From: Rhodoferax sp.
GTDB lineage: Bacteria; Pseudomonadota; Gammaproteobacteria; Burkholderiales; Burkholderiaceae_C
Assembly: GCF_010365055.1 (NCBI RefSeq)
Contig: NZ_JAAFHA010000031.1
Location: 1-38,830, forward strand
DNA length: 38,830 nucleotides
Direction of reading: 5' to 3'
Shown: piece after piece, positions 19,906-28,684 of the stretch
How the letters are laid out: the number at the start of each line of letters is the position of its first letter
Position numbering within the stretch: the first letter of the stretch is position 1
Program-made: the position numbers and the translations under genes
Notes under the pieces: generated by a model
Databases searched by the model: none
Told to the model about the DNA's origin: nothing
Seen by the model: the letters and a program-made list of their open reading frames with translations, nothing else

Positions 19906-20865
19906 CTATTGGTTCAGATAGCTCTGCGCAATCGGTCGCAATGCGGCGGGCGTAATGCCCAAAGACTGCAGGCCCGGCACTTTGCCGCTGGCGACGTTGT
20001 CGACTTTCATCGAATCCAGATTGTCGTGACTCATGACGGGCTCGCCCGGCGCGAGCGCCATCAGCGCTGCCTGCACGTGACCGATCCAGAGTGGCAACGC
20101 CATGACGGGGCGACCACGCCCCCCACGAACCCCGCTCAGTTGGGCGGACAACTGCACCAGTTGCTTCAAGGTGAAGACCTCTGGGCCGCAGGCTTCAATG
20201 ATCTTGGCTTCGCCCGCAGAGGGCGTCACTGCCGCATACTCTTGCGCCAGACTGAGCGCCACGGCGCTCGCCACGTCGTCCACCCAGACCGGTTGAAAGC
20301 GCGCGCCAGCACCGGCCAGCGGCATGAAGGGCAACACTTTCTGCAGCTGGGCAAAGACGTTGAGAAACTTGTCCTGGGCACCAAAAATCACACTGGGTCG
20401 AAGAATCGTCAGATCAAAGACTGTCTGCGCACCAGCACCCGCGGCCTCGATCAGCACCGCCTCGCCCTGCCCCTTGCTGCGCAGGTACATGGACGGCGCT
20501 GACTCGAAGTCTTGGGCGTCCGCGCCCAAAGCGCTGATGTGCACCACGCGTTTGACACCAGCACCCCGGCAGGCCCGCGCCAGCTTTTGCGGCAGGGCCA
20601 CGTGCACCTTGTCAAAGGCCGCCTGATCGCCATGCAGGATCGCCACCAGATTGACCACGGCATCCTGCCCGGCCACCGCCTGCATCAAAGCCGCCTCGTC
20701 GTGCACATCGAGTTCCAGCAGCGTCAACCCGGATAAGGCTTGAAGATGCTGCGCATGGGAGCGTAGTCGGGTCGGCACCGTGACGTGCCAGCCCTGGCGC
20801 AACAGTTTTTCACAGACCTGGGTGCCGACAAAGCCGGTGCCACCGATAACCAGTACATTTTTCAT
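19906..20865 (-). CDS. NAD(P)-dependent sugar-epimerase-like SDR (NDUFA9/complex I type)
   Basis: A 319-residue atypical short-chain dehydrogenase. The N-terminus is a dinucleotide-binding site (VLVIGGTGFVGTQV), followed by a VNLVAILHG segment, HISALGAD, a Ser/Tyr region with YLRSKGQGE, and LRPSVIFGAQDKFLN. This pattern matches the NDUFA9-like group related to complex I accessory proteins and quinone- or NmrA-like SDRs. The physiological substrate is unknown. It is followed by mrr on the opposite strand and preceded by murB on the same strand (54 bp gap), so it may be co-transcribed with murB. Confidence 0.82.
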   Translation of the reverse strand: MKNVLVIGGTGFVGTQVCEKLLRQGWHVTVPTRLRSHAQHLQALSGLTLLELDVHDEAALMQAVAGQDAVVNLVAILHGDQAAFDKVHVALPQKLARACRGAGVKRVVHISALGADAQDFESAPSMYLRSKGQGEAVLIEAAGAGAQTVFDLTILRPSVIFGAQDKFLNVFAQLQKVLPFMPLAGAGARFQPVWVDDVASAVALSLAQEYAAVTPSAGEAKIIEACGPEVFTLKQLVQLSAQLSGVRGGRGRPVMALPLWIGHVQAALMALAPGEPVMSHDNLDSMKVDNVASGKVPGLQSLGITPAALRPIAQSYLNQ

Positions 20866-20919
20866 GCGTCGAATTTAACGCTGGGCGCAAATCTTGCGCC
20901 GGCGCAGGGTCAAATAAAC

Positions 20920-22011
20920 CTAGACCACCACGGGTTCCGGCTCCAACCGGATGCCAAAGCGCTCATAGACGCTGGTCTGGATGGCGCGCGCCAGCGTCAT
21001 GACTTCACCGCCGGTCGCGCCAAACGGGCTATCGACGCCGCCGCGGTTCACCAGCACCAGCGCCTGTTTTTCATAGACGCCCGCCTGGCCGACCGACTTG
21101 CCGCGCCAGCCACACGAGTCAATCAACCAGCCCGCCGCCAGCTTGACGCTGCCGTCGGCCAGGGGGTAATGAACCACCTTGGGGTCGCGCGCAATGATGT
21201 CGACGCATTGCTCGGGCGTCACCGTTGGGTTCTTGAAGAAGCTGCCGACGTTGCCGATGACTTGCGGGTCCGGCAACTTGGCACGGCGAATCTGGCACAC
21301 CCAGTCAAATATTTGCTGCGCGGTCGGCTGGGTGCATGCATGCTCCGCGATTTTCTTGTCTAGGTCGGCATAACCCAGCACCGGCTTCCAGGCTTTGGGC
21401 AAGGCAAAGCGCACGCGCAGAATCACGCATCGGTCCTTCAGGCCCAGCAATTGATGGCCACCAGCCGCCAAGCCATCGGGCAGGGCAGCCGTTCCAGGCC
21501 CATGCTTGAACACCGAGTCGCGGTAGCCAAACGCGCATTGCGCCGCGTTGAGCGTGAACACCTGGCCGGTTTGCAGGTCAATCGCATCGAGCGAGTCAAA
21601 GCGGTCCTGCAACTCCACGCCATAAGCGCCGATGTTCTGCACCGGCGCCGCGCCGACGGTGCCGGGAATCAAGGCCAGGTTTTCCAGCCCGCCATAGCCC
21701 TGCGCCAGCGTCCAGGCCACCAGTTCGTGCCAGTTCTCGCCCGCACCCGCCTCCACGATGAAGTCTTTGGCGGTCTCCATCAGCAGCAGCCGGCCCATGA
21801 GCTCGACTTTGAGCACCAAGGCTTTGACGTCGCCGGTGAGCACGATGTTGCTGCCACCGCCCAGGACAAATTTGGGGCTGGCACGTAGTACAGGGTCGGC
21901 CAGCAGCGCGTGCAGGTCCGCCTCGCTGGCAATGCGCACCAGCGCATGCGCCTTGGCCACGATGTGAAAGCTGTTGAAAGCCTGCAGGGGAACATTTTTC
22001 TCGACTAACAT
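20920..22011 (-). CDS. murB: UDP-N-acetylenolpyruvoylglucosamine reductase
   Basis: MurB reduces UDP-GlcNAc-enolpyruvate to UDP-MurNAc with NADPH and FAD in peptidoglycan synthesis. Hallmarks are [12 protein letters not shown] (FAD binding), [41 protein letters not shown] and a C-terminal [15 protein letters not shown] with the catalytic region. The frame extends upstream to 22116, but ATG at 22011 ([16 protein letters not shown]) gives a typical type I MurB of 363 residues and avoids running through the REP-like repeat. Confidence 0.95.
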   Translation of the reverse strand: MLVEKNVPLQAFNSFHIVAKAHALVRIASEADLHALLADPVLRASPKFVLGGGSNIVLTGDVKALVLKVELMGRLLLMETAKDFIVEAGAGENWHELVAWTLAQGYGGLENLALIPGTVGAAPVQNIGAYGVELQDRFDSLDAIDLQTGQVFTLNAAQCAFGYRDSVFKHGPGTAALPDGLAAGGHQLLGLKDRCVILRVRFALPKAWKPVLGYADLDKKIAEHACTQPTAQQIFDWVCQIRRAKLPDPQVIGNVGSFFKNPTVTPEQCVDIIARDPKVVHYPLADGSVKLAAGWLIDSCGWRGKSVGQAGVYEKQALVLVNRGGVDSPFGATGGEVMTLARAIQTSVYERFGIRLEPEPVVV

Positions 22012-22043
22012 GGCGGGATTGTCGCATTGGGAGTGTCCGCACT

Positions 22044-22117
22044 CCCGTTCGGGCTGAGCCTGTTGAAGCTCTTTCTGGAACCCAACGCGTCGCTCTTGCA
22101 CAGGCTCAGGGCGCACG
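22044..22117. repeat. REP-like inverted repeat between murB and yajQ
   Basis: Bases 22044-22069 (CGTTCGGGCTGAGCCTGT core) and 22092-22117 are imperfect reverse complements, sharing the CTGAGCCTGT core and flanking GAAG/CGT bases. This resembles the GACAGGCTCAGCCCGAACG palindromic repeats seen in many betaproteobacteria. It lies between the divergent starts of murB and yajQ. Confidence 0.7.
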
Positions 22118-22139
22118 AATTATTTATCGAGTAACCCAA

Positions 22140-22625
22140 ATGCCCTCTTTTGATACCGTTTGCGACGCCAACATGGTCGACGTCAAACACGCGGTGGAAA
22201 ACACCACCAAGGAAATCACCACCCGCTTTGACTTCAAAGGCACACCCGCCTCGATCGAACTCAAGGACAAGGAGATCACCGTGATCGGCGACGCTGAATT
22301 CCAGCTCACCCAGATCGAAGACATTCTGCGCAATAAGCTCACCAAGCGCAGTGTCGATGTGCGCTTTCTGGACATGGGCGATGTGCAGAAGGTGGGCGGC
22401 GACAAGGTCAAGCGCGTCATCAAGGTGCGCAGCGGCATCGAGACCGAAATGTCCAAGAAGATCCAGCGTCTGCTCAAGGACAGCAAGCTCAAGGTGCAGG
22501 CCGCCATCCAGGAAGAAAAGGTGCGCGTCACCGGCGCCAAGCGCGACGACCTGCAGGCGGCCATGGCCCTGATCAAAAAGGAAATGACCGATATCCCCCT
22601 GACCTTTGACAACTTTCGCGACTGA
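22140..22625 (+). CDS. yajQ: YajQ-family nucleotide-binding protein
   Basis: A 161-residue member of the YajQ/UPF0234 family (two ferredoxin-like domains). It starts [20 protein letters not shown] and contains [24 protein letters not shown] and a C-terminal [11 protein letters not shown], all family features. Characterised homologues in Xanthomonas and Pseudomonas bind cyclic di-GMP and act with a transcription factor; other members bind nucleotides or affect phage transcription. It is followed 21 bp later by a degenerate HD-GYP-type gene, which supports a c-di-GMP-related role here by inference. Confidence 0.93.
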   Translation: MPSFDTVCDANMVDVKHAVENTTKEITTRFDFKGTPASIELKDKEITVIGDAEFQLTQIEDILRNKLTKRSVDVRFLDMGDVQKVGGDKVKRVIKVRSGIETEMSKKIQRLLKDSKLKVQAAIQEEKVRVTGAKRDDLQAAMALIKKEMTDIPLTFDNFRD

Positions 22626-22646
22626 TGGCCATTTGAGACCCTGCGC

Positions 22647-23606
22647 GTGACCGTCCAGACCGAAAACGAATACGAAGACCTGCTCGGCCTGTGGTCTGAT
22701 CTGGAGGCGGGCCTGGGCATTATTCTGGGCCGCCCGGCCAGCATTCAGGAGTTCGAAAAACGCGTCTGGCAGTACGACCGCTGGATGCACGGCCTGCTGG
22801 TGCGCGACACCGATGTCGGCCTGTATTTGCTGTTTCAGCTGGCAACCAATTCGCCGGTGGGTTACAGCGCCTCGCACGCGCTGGTGAGCGCGGTGCTGTG
22901 CCACCTGATCGCGGTGGAGCTCCAATTGCCGCAGACTGAGCGCGACAGCCTGGTGCATGCGGCCATGACCATGAACATGGCGATGACCGCGCTGCAGGAC
23001 CAGTTGGCCGGCCAGTTGGAGCGGCCCAGCCCGGCGCAACAAGAGGCCATTCAAACGCACGCCAGCCAGGGCGTCGCCATGCTCACCAGCATCGGCGTGC
23101 AAGACGCGCTGTGGCTCGAAACGCTGGCGCTGCACCATGACGAGAGCACGGACAAAGGCGAGCTGCGCGCCCTGCCGCCCGAGCGCCGACTGGCCCGCAT
23201 CTTGCGCATGGTGGACCGCTACGCCGCCATGATCAGCCCACGTAAATCGCGTGAAGGCCGCAGTGCCACCGATTCGGCGCGCGCCATCATCACCCAATCG
23301 ATTGCCCGGAACGATGAAGTGGGTCATGTGCTGGTGCGCGTGGTGGGCGTGTGTCCGCCCGGCACCTTTGTGCGCCTGGACAGCCAGGAGGTGGCCGTGG
23401 TGGTGCGCCGCAGCGACACCCCGAACCTGCCGATTCTGGCAATCGTGACCAACCCAGCCGGCATGCGGCTGAACCCGCCGCGCCTGCACCGCAGCGCCAG
23501 CGGCAGCCCTGGCATTCGGGCCGCCGTGCCCACGTCAAGCGTGCACGACCGCTTGAACCACCATTTGATCCTGCAACTCGGCGCCTATGCCGCGCTCCAT
23601 CCGTAG
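22647..23606 (+). CDS. Degenerate HD-GYP-like phosphohydrolase domain protein
   Basis: A 319-residue protein with an HDOD/HD-GYP-like helical core. Recognisable positions are His77 in SASHALVSAV, His138 in QTHASQGVAML, LHHDE at 162-166 and VDRYAAMISPRK at about 189-200. However, the metal-binding HD pair is replaced by AAMTMNMAM (about 105-113) and no GYP motif follows HHDE. It is therefore probably not a working c-di-GMP phosphodiesterase of the usual kind. GTG at 22647 is chosen because it follows yajQ by 21 bp. The C-terminal 90 residues (VLVRVVGVCPPGTFVRL onward) form a separate small beta-rich domain often seen after HD-GYP in betaproteobacteria. Confidence 0.75.
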   Translation: MTVQTENEYEDLLGLWSDLEAGLGIILGRPASIQEFEKRVWQYDRWMHGLLVRDTDVGLYLLFQLATNSPVGYSASHALVSAVLCHLIAVELQLPQTERDSLVHAAMTMNMAMTALQDQLAGQLERPSPAQQEAIQTHASQGVAMLTSIGVQDALWLETLALHHDESTDKGELRALPPERRLARILRMVDRYAAMISPRKSREGRSATDSARAIITQSIARNDEVGHVLVRVVGVCPPGTFVRLDSQEVAVVVRRSDTPNLPILAIVTNPAGMRLNPPRLHRSASGSPGIRAAVPTSSVHDRLNHHLILQLGAYAALHP

Positions 23607-23612
23607 CCGCAT

Positions 23613-23670
23613 TACTATCTTTTTGATAGCTTTACATGCTTATTGGACAAGGGCTGGAAGCCTATTTGTT
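23613..23670 (+). repeat. Dispersed comamonad repeat between HD-like and amidotransferase genes
   Basis: The copy reads TACTATCTTTTTGATAGCTT, then TACATGCTTATTGGACAAGG and GCTGGAAGCCTATTT. It begins 7 bp after the stop of the HD-like gene, and its last bases merge into the stop codon of the convergent amidotransferase gene (23669-23671). CTAT/ATAG can form a small hairpin with a T-rich loop. Confidence 0.85.
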
Positions 23671-24379
23671 ACAAACTGCCTTCGACAAATCCGACCATCA
23701 AGCGGGCCATTGCCAAGCCCTCATGTCCCAGCGCCAGACTGTCAGTGGCAGCGCTGTAGAGCGTTTCCCCCAGCAAGGCGCGCCGCTTGTCCAACAAGTA
23801 AACGCTGAGCTCTTCGACAAACTCGGGATGCGGCTGCACGCACAGCACGTGCTGCTCCACGGTAAAGGCGGCCACCGGGCAGAACGCGCTGCTGGCCAGC
23901 AGCGTGGCGCCGGCGGGCAGCGAAAGCACCTGGTCCTGGTGGCTGGCCAACAGGGCGATGCTGCTTCGGCCCGGCGCCTGTGCCCAAGCCGGCGTGTGCC
24001 ACTGGTAGTGCATGCGCCCGGCGCCCCAGCCCTGCGGCGCGCGCTCGACTCTAGCGCCCAGGCACAGGGCGATCAACTGGTGGCCGAAACAGACGCCGAG
24101 CAGCTTCTTCTTGGCTTGCAGCAGTTGCTCCACCTGCTGGCGCAGCGCCAGCACCCAGGGCTGTTGCGAGAATGAATCGGCCCGGCTGCCGGTGAGCAGC
24201 ACGGCGTCGAAATCGTCATAGGAGGCCGGGTACTGCCCCTGCACGGTGTTGAATGTCTCCACCGTCCAGTTGTCGGCACCCGCTTGCGCAAACAAACGCT
24301 GGAACATGCCGCCAAAGCCGCCAAAGCGCGCCGCGAGTTCGGCGTCGAACAGGTCATTTTCCAGAATACACAGCTTCAT
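23669..24379 (-). CDS. Class I glutamine amidotransferase-like protein
   Basis: A 236-residue GATase1-fold protein with an intact catalytic triad: Cys97 in [10 protein letters not shown], and His184 and Glu186 in VQPHPEF. The N-terminus ([11 protein letters not shown]) and the pattern of [10 protein letters not shown] and [12 protein letters not shown] match stand-alone GMP synthase-like amidotransferases (gamma-glutamyl hydrolase or GuaA-N type). The substrate is not evident. Its start overlaps the plsY stop by 4 bp (ATGA), so it is translationally coupled to plsY. Its stop codon abuts a dispersed repeat copy. Confidence 0.85.
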   Translation of the reverse strand: MKLCILENDLFDAELAARFGGFGGMFQRLFAQAGADNWTVETFNTVQGQYPASYDDFDAVLLTGSRADSFSQQPWVLALRQQVEQLLQAKKKLLGVCFGHQLIALCLGARVERAPQGWGAGRMHYQWHTPAWAQAPGRSSIALLASHQDQVLSLPAGATLLASSAFCPVAAFTVEQHVLCVQPHPEFVEELSVYLLDKRRALLGETLYSAATDSLALGHEGLAMARLMVGFVEGSL

Positions 24380-25029
24380 GATTTCGCGTCAACCTTGCCT
24401 TTTTTTCCCAGGCGCGACTCGGTGCCTTTGATCAGACGGCTGATGTTCTCGGCATGGCGATAAATGAGCAGCAACGACATGACGCACAGCGCCGCCAGCA
24501 CGCTCTTGTTCAGGTACCAGGCCATGCCATCGCCAAAGACGTAATACACCGGCACAAACACCGCCGCCGTGAGCGAGGCCAGCGACACGTAGCGAAAGAA
24601 GTACGCCATGATGAGCCAGGTGGCCCCGGTGGCCAGCGCCAGAATCGGGCTCAGGCCCAGCAGCACCCCGAGCGCCGTGGCCACGCCCTTGCCGCCGGCA
24701 AAGTTGAAAAACACCGGGTACAAATGGCCGACAAAAGCAGCCAGCCCGACCAGCGCCATGGTGCCCTCTTCCATGCCATAGGGCTTGCCATACCATTTGA
24801 CCAGCATGACCGGCAGCCAGGCCTTGGCCGCATCGAGCAGCAAGGTGAGGATGGCCGCCGTCTTGGAGCCCGAACGCAGCACATTGGTGGCGCCCGGATT
24901 TTTGCTGCCAAAAGTGCGCGGGTCATGCAGGCCCATGGCGCGGCTGACGATGACGGCAAAGGAGAGCGAGCCGATCAAGTAGCCTAAGAGCGTGGCGGCC
25001 AGGGGAAAGAATGGTTGCATGGATTCCAA
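24376..25029 (-). CDS. plsY: Glycerol-3-phosphate acyltransferase PlsY
   Basis: PlsY transfers acyl groups from acyl-phosphate to glycerol-3-phosphate, the first step of phospholipid synthesis in many bacteria. It has about five membrane helices. The three family motifs are clear: [31 protein letters not shown], and [12 protein letters not shown]. Two starts are possible. TTG at 25029 has AAGGAG 5 bp upstream, whereas ATG at 25020 ([15 protein letters not shown]) looks more like the family N-terminus but is 14 bp from the same site. I keep the TTG with reservation. It is followed by the amidotransferase gene with a 4-bp overlap. Confidence 0.93.
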   Translation of the reverse strand: MESMQPFFPLAATLLGYLIGSLSFAVIVSRAMGLHDPRTFGSKNPGATNVLRSGSKTAAILTLLLDAAKAWLPVMLVKWYGKPYGMEEGTMALVGLAAFVGHLYPVFFNFAGGKGVATALGVLLGLSPILALATGATWLIMAYFFRYVSLASLTAAVFVPVYYVFGDGMAWYLNKSVLAALCVMSLLLIYRHAENISRLIKGTESRLGKKGKVDAKS

Positions 25030-25108
25030 ATTAACTCCTTACAGACCCAACTGTTTGGGCTCAATGCGCCATTTTGCCAGCGTGTCAGACCGGGCCGCCT
25101 GTTCCGGT

Positions 25109-25603
25109 TCAGGTCAGCACCTCTGCCAAGGCGCACTGCACCAGCTTGGCGCCCAGCAAATCCACGCACACCTGCGGCACCAGCCCCACCAGGTAACCAC
25201 GGCGGCCGCCGTTGATCAGGATTTGGGGCAGCTCCAGAATGCTTGACTCGATATAGACCGGCATGACGCGGCGCGTGCCAAACGGCGAGGTGCCGCCCAC
25301 CAAATAACCGCTGTGCCGATTCGCCACCTCGGGCGCGCACGGCTCCACCGATTTGGCGCCGATTTGCCGCGCCAGATTTTTGGTCGACACCTTGCGGTTG
25401 CCATGCATCAACACCACCAGCGGCTTGGCATCCTGGTCTTGCATGATGAGGGTTTTAACCACGTGAAACGGGTCCCAACCCAACTCAGCCGCACTGTGCA
25501 GCGCACCCCCGTGCTCCAGGTACTCATACGGATGCTCGGTAAACGCCACCTTGCGGCTCTTGAGCAGTTGGGTGGCGGGGGTCAGGCTGACGTGCTTCGC
25601 CAT
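25109..25603 (-). CDS. ybaK: YbaK-type Cys-tRNA(Pro)/Cys-tRNA(Cys) deacylase
   Basis: YbaK hydrolyses Cys-tRNA(Pro) mischarged by prolyl-tRNA synthetase. The 164 residues show the family core: EHGGALHSAAELG, then HVVKTLIM with Lys50 corresponding to the essential Lys46 of the Escherichia coli enzyme, GNRKVSTKNLARQIGAKSVE and a C-terminal GGTSPFGTRRVMPVYIE. It lies 79 bp upstream of plsY on the same strand. EbsC is a synonym. Confidence 0.93.
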   Translation of the reverse strand: MAKHVSLTPATQLLKSRKVAFTEHPYEYLEHGGALHSAAELGWDPFHVVKTLIMQDQDAKPLVVLMHGNRKVSTKNLARQIGAKSVEPCAPEVANRHSGYLVGGTSPFGTRRVMPVYIESSILELPQILINGGRRGYLVGLVPQVCVDLLGAKLVQCALAEVLT

Positions 25604-25717
25604 CTTGGCTACCTCATTCCATTTCTAATTCGATGTGAGACCAGGCGGACCGCTCTAGACAGTGCTTTAGCACGGTAAAGCGGGGCAACGACGTATCGCA
25701 TTGAAGTAGAAGTGGAA

Positions 25718-26782
25718 TCATTGCGCCGGGTCGCGCAGTTCCCATCGCAGGGCATCGATCTGTTTCAACAATTCAGGGCTGAGCGTGGTGCCCCAGGCAT
25801 CCAGACACTCATCCAGCTGCGCCACCGAGGTCACCCCAATGATGGTGCTGGCCACCTGCCATTTGGTGTAGCAAAAGGCCAGCGCCAACTGCGTCGGTGT
25901 CAAGCCGTGCGCACGGGCCAGCGCGCTGTAGCGCCGTGCTGCTATCAAAGCCTCCGGGCGGCCCCAGCGCTGCTTGCGGGTCGATTCATATTTGGTGATG
26001 CGGGCCTGTGCTGGCGCCTGCGGGCCGGTCAAGCCCGAATCGTCGTACTTGCCGGTCAGCAGCCCAAAAGCCAGCGGCGAATACGCCAGCAGCGACACCT
26101 TGAGGCGGTGCATGGTTTCGTCCAGCGCGTTTTCCACGCTGCGGTTCAGCAGGCAATACGCGTTTTGTACCGTGGCCACGCGCGGCAAACCGAATTGCTC
26201 GGCGAGGCGCACAAATTCATGCACGCCATAAGGCGTTTCGTTGGACAAGCCCACCGCGCGCACCTTGCCCGCTTGCACCAGCGTGTGCAGCGCCTCCAAT
26301 TGGGCGTGCATGGACGTGCCCTCATCGCCACTGGCAGGCTCGTAATAGATACCGCCAAACGCCGGCACCGAGCGCACCGGCCAGTGAATCTGGTACAGGT
26401 CAATCACATCGGTTTGCAGGCGCTTCAAGCTGCCGTCGCAGGCGCTGATGATGTCCGCGCCGGTCAAATCCGGGCTGCCGCCGCGGATCCACGGCATGCT
26501 GCGCGCCGGGCCTGCCACCTTGGTGGCCAGCACCAGCTTTTGCCGCGCACCGGGGCGCTGGGCCAGCCAGTGGCCAAGCATGATTTCAGTGGCATTGAAG
26601 GTGGCGGCGCGCGGCGGCACGGCGTACATCTCGGCCGTGTCCAAAAAGTTGACCCCGCGCTCCAGCGAGCGGTCCAGGATGGCAAAGGCGGTCGCCTCAT
26701 CGACTTGCTCGCCAAAGGTCATGGTGCCCAGGCAGATCGGGGTCACGGACAGGTCGCTCGACCCAAGTTGAATGGTTTTCAT
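25718..26782 (-). CDS. tas: Tas-type NADP-dependent aldo-keto reductase
   Basis: A 354-residue aldo-keto reductase. It resembles Escherichia coli Tas along most of its length: GLGTMTFGEQ-type start (here CLGTMTFGEQVDEATAF), DTAEMYAVPPR with the catalytic Asp/Tyr, KVAGPAR with the catalytic Lys, LQTDVIDLYQIHWP, GLSNETPYGV, and QNAYCLLNRSVE. ATG at 26782 (MKTIQLGSSDL) is chosen because it aligns with the family start; the frame is open to 26815. The physiological substrate is unknown. It lies 62 bp downstream of the acyl-CoA synthetase gene on the same strand. Confidence 0.9.
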   Translation of the reverse strand: MKTIQLGSSDLSVTPICLGTMTFGEQVDEATAFAILDRSLERGVNFLDTAEMYAVPPRAATFNATEIMLGHWLAQRPGARQKLVLATKVAGPARSMPWIRGGSPDLTGADIISACDGSLKRLQTDVIDLYQIHWPVRSVPAFGGIYYEPASGDEGTSMHAQLEALHTLVQAGKVRAVGLSNETPYGVHEFVRLAEQFGLPRVATVQNAYCLLNRSVENALDETMHRLKVSLLAYSPLAFGLLTGKYDDSGLTGPQAPAQARITKYESTRKQRWGRPEALIAARRYSALARAHGLTPTQLALAFCYTKWQVASTIIGVTSVAQLDECLDAWGTTLSPELLKQIDALRWELRDPAQ

Positions 26783-26844
26783 GCTGTGGCGAAAGTGCGT
26801 CATTGATACAGCCACAAGTTTACGGCTTCTCCTGCTGCCGCACT

Positions 26845-28659
26845 TCAGCCCGCCAGCAGTCTGGCCCTCTCCTCTTCCTGCAGCCGCAACACCCGCCGCT
26901 GCACCTTGCCGGTGCTGGTCATGGGCAGAGCATCGATGAATTCAATCTCCTTGGGGTACTCATAAGGCGCCAGCATGCCCTTGACGTGGGACTGCAACAC
27001 AGCCACCAGTTTTAGATCAAACTCGGCTCTAGCCCCCGTATCTAAAGGACGAGAAGCTAGACAATCAGGAGCTAACACGACGTAGGCCTTGACGACGGTA
27101 CCGCGCGCCGGGTCGGGCTTGGGCACCACGGCGACATTGGCCACGGCCGGGTGTTTGACCAGACAGTTCTCGATTTCGCCAGGTCCGATGCGGTAGCCGG
27201 CGGCCTTGAAAACGTCGTCTGAGCGGCCCTGGAACCAGAGGTAGCCGTCGGCGTCACGCAACGCCAAGTCGCCGGTGCGGCACCAGTCGCCAGTGAACTT
27301 GGCCTGGGTTGAACTCTCGTTTTTCCAGTAACCCAAAAAGAAGATCGGGTCCGCATCACCATGCCGGTCAAACCGGTTCAAAGCCACGTCACCCGCCACC
27401 CCGACTGGGCACTCAGCGCCCGCCTCGTCAATCACCGCCACCCAGTGGCCGGGGTAGCCCATGCCCATGCTGCCCGGTTTCGGTGGCCACTGGGTCGCAC
27501 AGTTGCCAACGATGTAGTTGATCTCGGTCTGCCCAAACATCTCGTTCACCGTCACGCCGAGTTGCTGGCGGCAGTAGTCAAAGACGGCGTCGCCCACGGC
27601 CTCGCCCGCGCTCATGATGGCTTGCAGCTGTAGCGTGAACTGCTGGCGCACGGTTTGCTGCGCGCTGCCCGGATAAGCCTTCATCATGGCCTTGAGCGCG
27701 GTCGGGAACAAGAAGGTGTGTGTCACGCCGCAGTCGCGCATCAGCTCCAGCGCGGTTTGCGGGCTGAAGCGGCCGTTGTGGGCCACGATCGGGCGGCCAA
27801 AGTAGAGCGTGGGCAACAGCGCATCCATCAGGCCGCCGGTCCAGGCCCAGTCGGCCGGGCTCCAGAAGATGGCGCTTGAGCCCCGCGGCAAATCGCTTGG
27901 CCCCGCGCTGCTGGCGGGCTTGGCGACTGGATCAAAGCCAAACCAGTTTTGGCTACAGACAAAGCCGCTCAAGTTGCCGATCAGTGCGCGGTGCGGAATC
28001 AAAGCCCCCTTCGGGTTCCCGGTGGTGCCGCTGGTGTAGATCAGCACCGCGGCCTCCTCGGCCAGCGTGGCGACCGGCGTGAAGTGCGCGTCTCGTTGCG
28101 CCAGCGCCAGCGCGTAATTGACATCGGCGCGGCCCTGGGTGCTCTCCACGCTACCCACGCCGACGACGTAAGCCAGCACGGGGCAGCTCGCGCGCACCGC
28201 CTGCAAGCCCTCCAGCGCACTGGCCGCAGCAATAGCGACCACGGCTTCGCTGTCATGCAGGCGAAACTCCAGCGCCTCCGGGCCAAACAGCATCGACAGT
28301 GGCATGGCCACCGCGCCCATTTGCAGCACCGCCATATAGGCCACGGCGGTCTCAAAGCACTGCGGCATCACAATCGCCACCCGGTCGCCCCGCCCTACCC
28401 CCAACACCGTGAGCACGTTGGACAAGCGGTTGGCCTGCGTCTGCAGTTCAGAATAGGTATAAAACTGGCCGCCAGCCCCCGTAGGGTATGCCTGAATAGC
28501 TACTCTTTCGGAAGCATCAGGCTGCGCGGCCCAGCGCCCGCAGCAGACCTGCGCGATGTTGAACTGCTCGGGCACCTGCCACCTGAAGTTGTTGTGCAGC
28601 CGCTGGTAGGCTTGGACGGACGGGGCCGGAAATTTGTCGCTGGCTTGACTGACGCGCAT
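26845..28659 (-). CDS. Acyl-CoA synthetase (AMP-binding, acetyl/medium-chain acyl type)
   Basis: An ANL-superfamily adenylating enzyme that would activate a carboxylic acid to its CoA thioester. The P-loop LIYTSGTTGNPKGALIPH, MFGQTEINYIVGN, the hinge region YLWFQGRSDDVFKAAGYRIG and the C-terminal catalytic Lys in TSTGKVQRRVLR are all present. ATG at 28659 (MRVSQASDKFP, 604 residues) has AAGGAG 7 bp upstream; the longer open frame lacks this. Two dispersed-repeat copies lie in frame, at about residues 50-66 (AIQAYPTGAGGQFYTYSE) and 527-547 (between VVLAP and LQSHVK). The second makes that loop look roughly ten residues longer than in relatives. The substrate is uncertain. It is divergent from the alpha/beta hydrolase gene. 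Confidence 0.88.
   Translation of the reverse strand: MRVSQASDKFPAPSVQAYQRLHNNFRWQVPEQFNIAQVCCGRWAAQPDASERVAIQAYPTGAGGQFYTYSELQTQANRLSNVLTVLGVGRGDRVAIVMPQCFETAVAYMAVLQMGAVAMPLSMLFGPEALEFRLHDSEAVVAIAAASALEGLQAVRASCPVLAYVVGVGSVESTQGRADVNYALALAQRDAHFTPVATLAEEAAVLIYTSGTTGNPKGALIPHRALIGNLSGFVCSQNWFGFDPVAKPASSAGPSDLPRGSSAIFWSPADWAWTGGLMDALLPTLYFGRPIVAHNGRFSPQTALELMRDCGVTHTFLFPTALKAMMKAYPGSAQQTVRQQFTLQLQAIMSAGEAVGDAVFDYCRQQLGVTVNEMFGQTEINYIVGNCATQWPPKPGSMGMGYPGHWVAVIDEAGAECPVGVAGDVALNRFDRHGDADPIFFLGYWKNESSTQAKFTGDWCRTGDLALRDADGYLWFQGRSDDVFKAAGYRIGPGEIENCLVKHPAVANVAVVPKPDPARGTVVKAYVVLAPDCLASRPLDTGARAEFDLKLVAVLQSHVKGMLAPYEYPKEIEFIDALPMTSTGKVQRRVLRLQEEERARLLAG
27017..27077 (-). repeat. Dispersed comamonad repeat, 3' copy in the acyl-CoA synthetase gene
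   Basis: On the - strand it reads GTTAGCTCCTGATTGTCTAG, then CTTCTCGTCCTTTAGATACG and GGGGCTAGAGCCGAGTTTG. The right half (ACGGGGGCTAGAGCC-A-TTT) is a near-exact match to other copies; the centre is diverged and slightly longer. It encodes a solvent-type loop (CLASRPLDTGARAEF). Confidence 0.7.
28461..28508 (-). repeat. Dispersed comamonad repeat, 5' copy in the acyl-CoA synthetase gene
   Basis: On the - strand it reads AGAGTAGCTATTCAGGCATA, then CCCTACGGGGGCTGGCGGCC and AGTTTT. It matches TAGCT, TACGGGGGCT-G and GGCC-TTT of the family. It is the weakest of the nine copies and covers codons for QAYPTGAGGQF. Confidence 0.55.
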
Positions 28660-28684
28660 GGCAGGTCTCCTTATCATCGAGCAA

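Noticed and set aside
22005..23489. 494-codon open frame on the - strand
   Set aside because: It is antisense to yajQ and the HD-like gene, both of which have clear family motifs. The translation is rich in His, Gln, Ala and Val with no recognisable domain, as expected for a shadow frame in GC-rich DNA.
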